A DNA stretch of 7,164 nt from NCBI GenBank assembly GCA_000996605.1, contig LCOP01000043.1, forward strand, positions 1 to 7,164. Reading direction: 5' to 3'. This document shows positions 1 through 5,892 of this stretch, piece by piece. A program made the translations under genes and the position numbers. How positions within the stretch are numbered: position 1 is the stretch's first letter; the number at the start of each line of letters is the position of its first letter. The DNA is from Parcubacteria group bacterium GW2011_GWA1_47_8 (GTDB lineage: Bacteria; Patescibacteriota; Minisyncoccia; Phycocordibacterales; UBA1550). Under the pieces are notes generated by a model. That model was not told where the DNA came from. It saw only the letters and a program-made list of their open reading frames with translations, and searched no databases.

Positions 1-1
1 G

Positions 2-751
2 AGCTTTCTGTTCGCTCGAGAACTTTCTTCTTGTTTTCATATACGTTCAGTATATCGTAAATTCCTTAGGCAGTTGTCTCATTTGTGGGGGTTGGACCAT
101 CTCGCTCTATACTCTTTTATTCATTCTCTCAATACTAATTTCGGCACGAGTATTTTTGAGCCGGTTGGTCTTGCTTTAGCACAAAAGAATTTCAAAATGG
201 CTGTTTCTCAAGCTACAGCCGGAGACCAAATCAGTACAGGCGCGCAAGCTGAAATCCAGAAAATTATTGATAGTCTTATTACAGCAACAAGTTCACCAAA
301 CAAAAAAGAAGAAATCGAGAGAATACGAAAAGTTTGTCAAACAGGCGATATGATCAAGGTAAAGCCAACAAAAGTTGATCTAATGTTTGAATCAAAAGAC
401 GGTGGATATTTCTTGTTTGATATTAAAACTGCAAAACCAAACGCCGGAGGCTTTAAGGAATTTAAGCGTGCACTACTTGAGTGGGTTGCAGTTGTTTTGG
501 CAAACAAACCTAACGCAGAGATAAATACTTTTATTGCAATTCCATATAATCCTTACGAACCGGAACCTTATACCCGATGGACAATGCGGGGAATGTTAGA
601 TTTAGAAAACGAGCTTAAAGTAGCAGACGAGTTTTGGGATTTCCTTGGCGGTAAAAATACCTACAAGAATTTACTCGACTGCTTTGAGAGGGTTGGCATT
701 GAGTTGAGAGATGAAATTGATGCCTACTTTAAGCGCTTTAACAAGAAATAG
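2..751 (+). CDS. Type II restriction endonuclease, TdeIII family (5' end unresolved or off-window)
   Basis: Likely a DNA endonuclease of the TdeIII/MjaII family, whose characterised members cut GGNCC. Numbering from the TTG at 74, the N-terminal LYSFIHSLNTNFGTSIFEPV block (12-31), the IPYNPYEPEPY..RWTMRGMLDLE block (about 155-177) and the C-terminal LLDCFERVGIELR block are family hallmarks as I remember them. A PD-(D/E)xK-type active site is visible as D102 in KVDLMF and D116-x-K118 in FDIK. The frame is open from base 2 with no ATG, GTG or TTG before 74, and TTG 74 has no good ribosome site (AGG only 3 nt away). The start is therefore probably upstream of the window, and the 24 extra codons would give about 249 residues, near the family length. 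Two sampled 60-nt lines are about 35-37% GC, against 42-60% in two murF lines, which suggests horizontal acquisition. No methyltransferase is visible; a partner would have to lie to the left. Specificity is inferred from the family only. Confidence 0.8.
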   Translation, partial: SFLFARELSSCFHIRSVYRKFLRQLSHLWGLDHLALYSFIHSLNTNFGTSIFEPVGLALAQKNFKMAVSQATAGDQISTGAQAEIQKIIDSLITATSSPNKKEEIERIRKVCQTGDMIKVKPTKVDLMFESKDGGYFLFDIKTAKPNAGGFKEFKRALLEWVAVVLANKPNAEINTFIAIPYNPYEPEPYTRWTMRGMLDLENELKVADEFWDFLGGKNTYKNLLDCFERVGIELRDEIDAYFKRFNKK

Positions 752-817
752 TCCGCCCCGAATTTCGCCAAGAGAAAGCGGATGGAGCGATGGAGCAAGC
801 GGAGGATTCCTCCCCGG

Positions 818-846
818 ACCCAGTATGAGAGAATCTACTGGGTTTT
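818..846 (+). terminator. Rho-independent terminator after the restriction gene
   Basis: Perfect 8-bp arms ACCCAGTA (818-825) and TACTGGGT (836-843) enclose a 10-nt loop. The stem runs directly into TTTT and then GTGTTTC. It lies 67 nt after the endonuclease stop codon and fits termination of that + strand transcript. Confidence 0.65.
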
Positions 847-903
847 GTGTTTCAATAATGACGACAAAATTCAGTAGAATGTAGAGGTGAGGCTTAGCAT
901 TTC

Positions 904-988
904 ATTCCCAAACCCTGTCGGCCTTCGGGTAATTGGGGAATAAGGGAATAAGAAAATGGGGTCAGGAGCCTTTGTTTTATTCGGGGAA
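904..988. repeat. Imperfect palindrome plus GGGGTCAGG motif (REP-like, tentative)
   Basis: An imperfect hairpin spans 904-941, with ATTCCC-AA pairing with TTGGGGAAT (one bulge) and ACCC with GGGT. It is followed by two tandem copies of GGGAATAA (936-951). After that comes GGGGTCAGGAGCC, running into TTTGTTTTATTCGGGG. The GGGGTCAGG string resembles sequences I associate with REP-associated tyrosine (Y1) transposases, but no transposase is present. The assignment is a resemblance only. Confidence 0.3.
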
Positions 989-993
989 ATATT

Positions 994-1010
994 GTCGAGC
1001 AAAGCTCGAC
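994..1010. repeat. Short perfect hairpin
   Basis: Arms GTCGAGC (994-1000) and GCTCGAC (1004-1010) are separated by AAA. There is no T-tract after it on either strand, so it is not a convincing terminator, and no function can be assigned. Confidence 0.45.
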
Positions 1011-1126
1011 TAAATCTGTGTGGTCACAAGTCACTAAGTATAATTTTTCGCTAAGCTCAAATTCTACGTAAGTGCTCGCGACCCCGGCTCGGCAATTTTT
1101 CTGCTAAAAAATTATGCCTGCGCCCT

Positions 1127-1181
1127 CACAAAAGCGAAAAAGACTGGAACTGTCCAGTCTTTTTGCATGCCCGCTTTTGTG
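1127..1181. terminator. Nested inverted repeat, probable bidirectional terminator
   Basis: The inner perfect 12-bp arms are 1137-1148 (AAAAAGACTGGA) and 1153-1164 (TCCAGTCTTTTT) with loop ACTG. T-tracts form on both strands, so either direction could terminate. An outer 10-bp pair, CACAAAAGCG (1127-1136) and CGCTTTTGTG (1172-1181), encloses it. Only a 7-nt right-hand bulge, GCATGCC, interrupts a 22-bp stem. It is well placed to end minus-strand transcription from tRNA-Glu and any readthrough from the restriction gene. Confidence 0.65.
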
Positions 1182-1196
1182 ACCCCACCGGGAATC
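1175..1196 (-). repeat. Displaced copy of the tRNA-Glu 3' end
   Basis: This 22-nt block matches 1348-1369 at 21 of 22 positions; the only difference is C1186 against T1359. The reference block covers the acceptor 3' strand, half of the tRNA T-stem and the flanking TTTTG. Homology stops after GGGAATC: the tRNA continues GAACCCGG but this copy continues TCCCTCG. It is in the same orientation, 173 bp away. It could be an att-like remnant, a deleted second tRNA, or a rearrangement scar. Confidence 0.55.
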
Positions 1197-1297
1197 TCCC
1201 TCGACTCATAATTTTTTCGCCAAAAAATTATGGTCTGGGCACCAGCTCGCAAAATTTTCTGCTGAAAATTTTATGCTCCGCTGTTCGATCCCCGGAC

Positions 1298-1319
1298 GCA
1301 AGGCAAGCAGTTGCCTTGC
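1298..1319. repeat. Perfect 9-bp-arm hairpin downstream of tRNA-Glu
   Basis: GCAAGGCAA (1298-1306) and TTGCCTTGC (1311-1319) are separated by GCAG. It lies just beyond the tRNA-flanking inverted repeat. It lacks a T-tract, so it is either a weak transcript-end structure or repeat debris. Confidence 0.45.
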
Positions 1320-1320
1320 T

Positions 1321-1360
1321 TAGGGTCACAAAATTTCGTGACCTCAATTTTGTGACCCTA
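1321..1360. repeat. Inverted repeat whose right arm is the tRNA-Glu acceptor 3' strand
   Basis: Perfect 15-bp arms lie at 1321-1335 and 1346-1360, around the 10-nt spacer TCGTGACCTC. The right arm includes TAGGGTC, which is acceptor positions 66-72 of the tRNA, its discriminator A, and the downstream trailer. In the minus-strand transcript this hairpin would compete with acceptor-stem pairing until the trailer is removed. No T-tract follows it. Confidence 0.65.
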
Positions 1361-1424
1361 CCGGGAATCGAACCCGGATTTAAAGCTTGAGAAGCTTCCG
1401 TCCTAACCGTTAGACGATAGGGCC
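1353..1424 (-). tRNA. tRNA-Glu (anticodon CTC)
   Basis: Read on the minus strand, a full 72-nt cloverleaf can be drawn. The acceptor is GGCCCTA with TAGGGTC (one G:U, at 2-71). The D-arm is GTCT/GGAC with a loop containing GG. The anticodon stem is GAAGC/GCTTT around TTCTCAA, giving CTC for GAG codons. There is a 4-nt variable region, and the T-arm is CCGGG-TTCGATT-CCCGG. The discriminator is A and no CCA is encoded, so CCA must be added afterwards. Its acceptor strand is shared with an inverted repeat immediately downstream. A GGNCC site (GGGCC, 1420-1424) lies in its acceptor sequence. Confidence 0.93.
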
Positions 1425-1586
1425 TTGCAAAACACTTGGAGGTAAACAACTGACGAGCAATAAAAAACCAAGTACACAACTGACAACTTACATCAAAAAA
1501 GTATAAATTTCAAGGACTCATCGAACTTACCATCCTGTCTCCCTCAACTCCCTATTCTAAATTCAATATCCCACATTCACCTCCCC

Positions 1587-2879
1587 CTACCCTTTCGCCT
1601 TCCATTCCTCCTCTTGGCGGACGAGGAGGGTGCCCGCGTGCTCGGGGTTCGCCATGACCTCCTCCACCGCGCGCTCCATGCGTATACTTTGTGAGCCTTT
1701 GATGAGCACGATATCTCCTTCTCCGAGAATATTTTCGAGAGACTTCCCCGCTTCGTGCGCATTGTCGAACTGCAGGATATTCTTTTCGCTGATCTTCCCC
1801 GCGAGTGCCCCTTCGGCGATATATTTCGCGCGCGGTCCAACCGCAAAGATGCAGTCCGCGACGTTGCCCGCATGCTCACCAAGTGTCTTGTGTTCTTCTA
1901 CGGTGAGTTTACCGAGCTCGAGCATGTCGCCCAATACCGCAATCTTTTTTCCCGTTGCTTTTATCTTGCTTAGTGCCTCCACCGCCGCCATAGCGGCGAC
2001 AGGCGAAGAATTATAGGTGTCATCGAGGATTGTTGATCCTTTAATTCCCGGAATAATCCGCACGCGTCCGGGGGGCGTTTTGTGTTCGGAGAGTGCGCCG
2101 ACCATGTCGACAATATTGAGTTTGAGATACACGCCGAGCGCGAGCGCAGCGAGTGCGCTATACACCGATTGCACGCCGATTACACCCGAAAGCGTCACGG
2201 GAAATACGTTGCCGTCGTACTCAAGTTTGAACGTCATGCCGAGTGGTTTGCCCTTACTGTACATAATGCGCACGTTCGAACCGCGAAACATCGCCTCGGG
2301 AGAAAGCCCATAGGTGAGGGACTTTGCCTTAGTCTTGCTCCGCAAGGCAAGGACTTTTTCGTCGTCTGCGTTGACGATGAGGAGCCCCGCGGGCGAAAGC
2401 GCCTTGACGAGTTTTGCTTTTTCTTCAAAAAGTTCTTCGGGCGATTTGAAAAATTCAACATGTACCGGGGCCGTGCCGAACCGCGTCACAATAGCGATGT
2501 CGGGGTGCATCCACTCTGTCACCTGCTCGATATCCCCCGGATTGTCGGCGCCTACTTCAAGCACAAGCCACTTAGGATAGTGTTCACGGGTAATCACGAG
2601 TGCGAGTCCGCGGATAATATTCTGAACCCACAGAAACGGGTTCGCCCATGCATTATCGAGACCGAGCACAGTGAGTGGAACACCGAGCTTGCCATTGAAA
2701 CTCTTGGTGCTCTTGCGCGCAACCAAAACTTTTTCGACGACGGCGAAAACGGCATCTTTGGTCGACGTCTTGCCCACGGTTCCCGTGATGGCAATAATCT
2801 TGGGCTTGTATTTGAGAAGAGTCAATCGCGCTTCCGCCCGCAGTATGGTTATAACAATATTTCTTAAAAATGCTTTCAT
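1587..2879 (-). CDS. murF: UDP-N-acetylmuramoyl-tripeptide--D-alanyl-D-alanine ligase (MurF)
   Basis: A cytoplasmic Mur ligase that adds D-Ala-D-Ala to the UDP-MurNAc tripeptide using ATP, the last soluble step of peptidoglycan precursor synthesis. The P-loop is ITGTVGKTSTKD (31-42). E108 in LEVGAD is a likely metal ligand. H140 and the K154/K156 region (EEKAKL) match the site of the carbamylated lysine in Mur ligases. PPGRV (269-273), DDTYNSSP (286-293) and GDMLELG (317-323) are MurF-type motifs. At 430 residues it lacks the roughly 75-residue N-terminal UDP-binding domain, since the P-loop starts near residue 31 rather than about 105. A short amphipathic or hydrophobic segment (4-22) stands in its place. 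ATG 2879 is forced because an in-frame TGA lies 21 nt upstream with no alternative start between. There is no Shine-Dalgarno, and the ATG is part of an inverted repeat. It is the last gene of the mraZ-led operon. MurF is preferred over MurE because of DDTYNSSP. Confidence 0.9.
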   Translation of the reverse strand: MKAFLRNIVITILRAEARLTLLKYKPKIIAITGTVGKTSTKDAVFAVVEKVLVARKSTKSFNGKLGVPLTVLGLDNAWANPFLWVQNIIRGLALVITREHYPKWLVLEVGADNPGDIEQVTEWMHPDIAIVTRFGTAPVHVEFFKSPEELFEEKAKLVKALSPAGLLIVNADDEKVLALRSKTKAKSLTYGLSPEAMFRGSNVRIMYSKGKPLGMTFKLEYDGNVFPVTLSGVIGVQSVYSALAALALGVYLKLNIVDMVGALSEHKTPPGRVRIIPGIKGSTILDDTYNSSPVAAMAAVEALSKIKATGKKIAVLGDMLELGKLTVEEHKTLGEHAGNVADCIFAVGPRAKYIAEGALAGKISEKNILQFDNAHEAGKSLENILGEGDIVLIKGSQSIRMERAVEEVMANPEHAGTLLVRQEEEWKAKG

Positions 2880-2996
2880 CCCGTTAGAGACAGGTCGCGG
2901 TCATCCGCGTTCTCTGTGTAATAATTATCTTATAATTTATCTGTTCGACGTTATAACATTCATCCTCTCAAAAGCGACCGCGGCCTCTAACGGGAT
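2878..2996. promoter_or_regulatory. murF leader inverted repeat that sequesters the start codon
   Basis: Perfect 12-bp arms ATCCCGTTAGAG (2878-2889) and CTCTAACGGGAT (2985-2996) flank almost the whole ftsI-murF gap. A second 7-bp pair, CGCGGTC (2896-2902) and GACCGCG (2976-2982), continues the stem after a 6/2-nt internal loop. In the minus-strand mRNA the distal arm contains the first two bases of the murF ATG and the nucleotides just before it, so a 19-pair structure would mask initiation. The 73-nt loop is AT-rich (TTATAA, ATAATTAT). A cis-acting control of murF translation is inferred; a small insertion with terminal inverted repeats is the alternative. Confidence 0.5.
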
Positions 2997-3014
2997 TCAT
3001 AATGGTGCTTAAAG

Positions 3015-4724
3015 CTACCGGTCGGGCGGTATCTCATAATAGTTTATCAAAAATTTCACGATTTGCATAAACGGCCCCGAAAGCGTGTGCGAAGCATACC
3101 GTTCACTGCGCGGATTCTTCACCATGAGCAAAACAATAAACTTTGGGTCATACGAAGGGAAATAGCCCACAAAGGTGTGCAGGTAATCATCCGTGGAGTA
3201 TTTCCCGTCTTTACCCACCTGCTGAGCCGTACCTGTCTTGATTGCGATGTTATAATGCTCCATCTTGAGCGTACCTTCAAGGAGCGCTGTGTCCATCGCG
3301 ACGGTCAACATACGGGAGACCTCGGCAGATGTTTCTTTTTTTATCACGCGCCGTTCGCTCCCCGGTACGAAATCCGTCGTGACTCCAAAACCGTATTCCG
3401 TCTGCTTAACAACATGTGGCATCACCAACACCCCGCCGTTTGCCACCGCGGCAATCGCACGAATCGTTGCGATGGGCGTGAGCGCGATACCTTGCCCAAA
3501 GGACGCCGTTGCATAGTCGAGGTCACGCGGGCTTGAAAGATTTCCCGTCTTCCCTACCGCTTCGTTGGGCAGATCAATCCCTGTTTCTTCGCTAAGTCCA
3601 AATGCGTTGAAATACGCACGAAATCGATCGTGTCCGAGACGCCCCGCAACAAACGTACTTCCCATATTGAGCGATTGATTCAAAACTTCCTGCATCGAAA
3701 CAACTCCGCGCGCCTTGCCGTCAAAGTTACTGATGCGTTTGGTATTGAGAATAATCGATCCCGTATCGTCATACGTTGTTTTTGCGGTTATTACTCCTGC
3801 ATCGATCCCCGCCGACAAGGTAAGCGTTTTGATAATCGACCCCATCTCGTACGTTCCCTCGACCAAAGGGTTTGAAAATGTCGCCGGATTCTTTTCTTTT
3901 GAAAAATTATTTGGGTCGAACGATGGCACCCCAGTCATCGCATAAATTTCACCATTTTTGGGATTCATAATGATACCCATCGCTCCGGCCGCATTGTATT
4001 TCTTGAGTACATCGTCAGTAAGTGTCCGTTCGAGAAATTCCTCAACAGAAGGCTCTATGCTCGTTACCAAGTCCCCTTCGCGCGTGCGGTTCAAGACGAT
4101 TGCCTGTCCCGCCTTGAGGAATAAATCTGCAAAGAAACTCGACGAGGAATCGCTCCCCGTACGCACCAAGAGGTCGTTGTAGTAACGTTCAAGGCCGTAT
4201 TGTCCGCGCAATTCATCCCCTTGAAACCCCACAAAGCCGAGCACTTGCGCCGCCGTCCTACCGCCGGGATATAACCTCTTTTTGTCTTTCTTTATAATCA
4301 CGCCTTTTTCGCGAAGCGCTTGAATCCCCATAACGACATCTTCTGGCACGTGTTTTGCAATCTCCGTATAACGACTATTTTTGAGCGACGCTTTGGCAAT
4401 AAAATCCCCTCGGTCAAATCCCCCCCGTGGCACGATCTTGTCCGCGAGCTTCACGGGGTCACCAATCTGCGATGGGTCGAGCGCGAGAGTATAATCAGTG
4501 GTCATGGTTGCGGCGGAAATCTTACGTCCTGACTTTTCTGTAAAAAAAATCGTTCCACGCTCAAGCGTCACGCCCGACGAAATGCTGTATTGATTTTCCA
4601 CCTTCTCCCGATACTCCGCCCCTTTCACAATCTGAAGATACCCAAGTTTTCCTACCAGTATAAACGTAAAAATCAACATCGAAATGTTGATAAGCCAAAT
4701 ATTCGTGAGGGGCACTTTTTTCAT
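3015..4724 (-). CDS. ftsI: Class B penicillin-binding protein (FtsI/PBP2-type transpeptidase)
   Basis: A monofunctional D,D-transpeptidase that cross-links septal peptidoglycan outside the membrane, normally within the FtsWI/FtsQLB divisome. A single N-terminal membrane anchor spans about 9-31. It is followed by the pedestal (dimerisation) domain with the conserved RG.I motif (56-59). The transpeptidase domain has all three catalytic motifs: SxxK at S296-K299 (YEMGSIIK), SxN at S351-L352-N353, and KTGT at 496-499. The 569 residues are normal for the family and no PASTA domain follows. ATG 4724 lies 6 nt beyond the ftsL stop with no Shine-Dalgarno, so translation is probably coupled to ftsL. 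Gene order ftsL-ftsI-murF supports division PBP3/FtsI over the elongation PBP2 (MrdA). Confidence 0.92.
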   Translation of the reverse strand: MKKVPLTNIWLINISMLIFTFILVGKLGYLQIVKGAEYREKVENQYSISSGVTLERGTIFFTEKSGRKISAATMTTDYTLALDPSQIGDPVKLADKIVPRGGFDRGDFIAKASLKNSRYTEIAKHVPEDVVMGIQALREKGVIIKKDKKRLYPGGRTAAQVLGFVGFQGDELRGQYGLERYYNDLLVRTGSDSSSSFFADLFLKAGQAIVLNRTREGDLVTSIEPSVEEFLERTLTDDVLKKYNAAGAMGIIMNPKNGEIYAMTGVPSFDPNNFSKEKNPATFSNPLVEGTYEMGSIIKTLTLSAGIDAGVITAKTTYDDTGSIILNTKRISNFDGKARGVVSMQEVLNQSLNMGSTFVAGRLGHDRFRAYFNAFGLSEETGIDLPNEAVGKTGNLSSPRDLDYATASFGQGIALTPIATIRAIAAVANGGVLVMPHVVKQTEYGFGVTTDFVPGSERRVIKKETSAEVSRMLTVAMDTALLEGTLKMEHYNIAIKTGTAQQVGKDGKYSTDDYLHTFVGYFPSYDPKFIVLLMVKNPRSERYASHTLSGPFMQIVKFLINYYEIPPDR

Positions 4725-4730
4725 GGTCTA

Positions 4731-5036
4731 CTACTGCGTCATTGAAAATGTAGCGGCTTGGTTCCCTGTAAACTTTGCCGTGACTTCACGGAACCCAAGC
4801 TCTTGTGCATGCGCAAGGGTGATTGTTTTGCTCCGCTCCATGTATTCAATTTCGACCATACTCACCTTGGCTGCCAACTCATGCGTCGCACGGCTTAGGC
4901 GATCACGTTCGACGACGCTCACGGTGAGAGAAAACATTGCATACATATAAAATAAGATGCACGCAAGAAGCGATATTGAGAATATCCAAAAAAGCTTGCG
5001 TTCAATATTACTAAAATCTAGTACTTTGGTAGTCAT
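4731..5036 (-). CDS. ftsL: FtsL-like septum formation initiator protein
   Basis: A small bitopic membrane protein, 101 residues. A basic and charged cytoplasmic start (FSNIERK) precedes one transmembrane helix at about 15-37. The extracytoplasmic part at about 38-70 is charged and heptad-like (VVERDRLSRATHELAAKVSMVEIEYMER), consistent with a coiled coil, and the tail includes AQELGFREV. Sequence conservation in FtsL is weak, so identity rests on topology, size and position between rsmH and ftsI. There it would act with FtsB/FtsQ-like partners to activate the FtsI-FtsW synthase. Its ATG overlaps the rsmH stop as ATGA (5033-5036), indicating translational coupling, and it ends 6 nt before ftsI. 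No Shine-Dalgarno is seen. Confidence 0.8.
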   Translation of the reverse strand: MTTKVLDFSNIERKLFWIFSISLLACILFYMYAMFSLTVSVVERDRLSRATHELAAKVSMVEIEYMERSKTITLAHAQELGFREVTAKFTGNQAATFSMTQ

Positions 5037-5852
5037 AAAATTGTTTTTGCAATGATGCGTAACTTTGCACTGCGTGACTTTGGATTTGCGGTGACCTCGA
5101 CCGGGGACGGCACGATGGGTTTCTTGGTGATAAGCGTATGTCCTTCCGCCATTCGCGCTTTAAAGAAAGCTTTCACAATACGGTCTTCGAGACTATGGAA
5201 TGAAATGATCGCCATACGTCCGCCAGGGGCGAGCCGTGCAAACCCTTTAATGAGGCCTTCCCGCAAAGCACCGAGTTCGTCGTTTACCGCAATACGGAGT
5301 GCCTGAAACGTCTTGGTTGCGGGGTGAATTTTTCCGAACCGTGCGAACCCCGGATATGCTCCGCGCACAATCTCCGTCCGCGATGCTTTCTTCTGCCCAT
5401 TCGTTCACGATTTCGCGCGCAGTGAGGTCACCCCCTTGCGGCTCGGGACGAAAGGTCATGAGGAGCGGCTCGCTTTTCTTGAATGAGAACCCTCTCCCTT
5501 TTTCCTCGAGCTGAAGATTTGAAAGACCTATGTCGAAAAGTATCTTGTCCACCGTGGAACACCCTGCCGCATCCAATACTTCGTCCAGCTTGCGAAAATT
5601 CCCTTCGTGGAAAACTTTTGTACACGAGTACGGGGCGAGGCGTTTCTCGGCAACAGTAAGTGCATGTGCATCTTCATCAGTACCGATATATATGCCATGC
5701 TCGCCAATCCTTTTCAGTATCTCCTCGCTGTGACCTCCTAGTCCCACCGTCCCCTCGAACACACGCTCTCCGGGGTGGAAATCGAGACCATCAATCGATT
5801 CTTTCAAAAGAACGGGGATATGCTCCGACCTAATTTTCTTGAGTGTATTCAC
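5033..5852 (-). pseudogene. rsmH: 16S rRNA m4C1402 methyltransferase RsmH (MraW), frameshifted with an internal deletion
   Basis: RsmH methylates N4 of C1402 in the 16S rRNA decoding centre using SAM. The 5' part (GTG 5852 to about 5376) shows HIPVLLKE (11-18), the SAM-binding segment VFEGTVGLGGHS (31-42), GTDEDA (57-62), FDIGLSNLQLE (106-116) and NEWAEESIAD (150-159). The 3' part, in another frame (about 5374 to 5033), shows EIVRGAYP, HPATKTFQALRIAVNDEL, LAPGGRMAIISFHSLEDRIVK and the end of the protein. The two halves join near 5374-5380. The segment that normally lies between, the GEERFAKRIARAIV region in E. coli (about 33 residues), is absent. The remaining 820 nt is 273 codons plus 1 nt. 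The deletion is therefore not a multiple of 3 (2 mod 3 if nothing else changed). GTG 5852 is the only plausible start, 40 nt after mraZ. It may be real decay or an assembly error. Confidence 0.85.
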
Positions 5853-5892
5853 AATTAGAAAATGGAAGTGCCTACGGGGGCCGGCATACGAA

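Larger units (their letters stand above)
1041..1276. repeat. Four diverged AT-rich hairpin units
   Basis: Units share a plan of AATTTT(T), then a CNGCT/CGCC-type loop, then AAAAATT(AT). They lie at about 1041-1064 (degenerate), 1091-1118 (GGCAATTTTT / AAAAAATTATGCC), 1207-1232 (perfect 11-bp arms CATAATTTTTT / AAAAAATTATG with loop CGCC) and 1249-1276 (GCAAAATTTTC / GAAAATTTTATGC). GC-rich spacers of uneven length separate them. Right arms differ in compensating ways, so hairpin potential is kept although the sequence drifts. The function is unknown. Irregular spacing and hairpin form exclude a CRISPR array. Confidence 0.5.
752..1352. other. Non-coding, hairpin-rich interval between the restriction gene and tRNA-Glu
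   Basis: I see no credible protein gene here; the short open frames that reach into the tRNA lack start context and family motifs. The interval holds a terminator (818-846), an imperfect palindrome with a GGGGTCAGG motif (904-988), and a hairpin with arms GTCGAGC/GCTCGAC (994-1010). It also holds four AT-rich hairpins (1041-1276), a nested terminator (1127-1181), a copy of the tRNA 3' end (1175-1196), a hairpin with arms GCAAGGCAA/TTGCCTTGC (1298-1319) and an inverted copy of the tRNA 3' end (1321-1335). This looks like accumulated repeat debris or a recombination-prone junction between acquired and core DNA. Confidence 0.6.

Noticed and set aside
1041..1276. CRISPR array
   Set aside because: Units are diverged hairpins with uneven spacing, and no cas genes are nearby.
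1163..1479. Two short open frames, one on each strand, overlapping the tRNA-Glu gene
   Set aside because: They translate tRNA and hairpin sequence (for example ..VTLPGIEPGFKA), a common false-gene signature at tRNA loci.
1446..1485. Two copies of ACAACTGAC (1446-1454 and 1477-1485)
   Set aside because: Only two short copies without palindrome or further structure; likely chance in low-complexity DNA.
1457..1486. Promoter for tRNA-Glu (TTGTCA, 18 nt, TATTGC on the minus strand)
   Set aside because: The -10 match is only about half consensus and several other AT-rich options exist in 1425-1586, so no single promoter is supportable; the tRNA may also be read from the murF transcript.
2082..2867. 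Long open frame on the + strand opposite murF (261 codons)
   Set aside because: It lies entirely antisense to a motif-complete murF, has no recognisable domain and is rich in arginine and histidine, as expected from a shadow frame in GC-rich DNA.
2903..2975. Internal promoter for murF in the AT-rich loop
   Set aside because: TATAAC/TATAAG-like strings are present but none has a properly spaced -35; TTGAGA is only 9 nt from TATAAC.
5366..5385. Programmed ribosomal frameshift joining the rsmH halves
   Set aside because: No slippery heptamer is visible and frameshifting would not restore the missing conserved residues.
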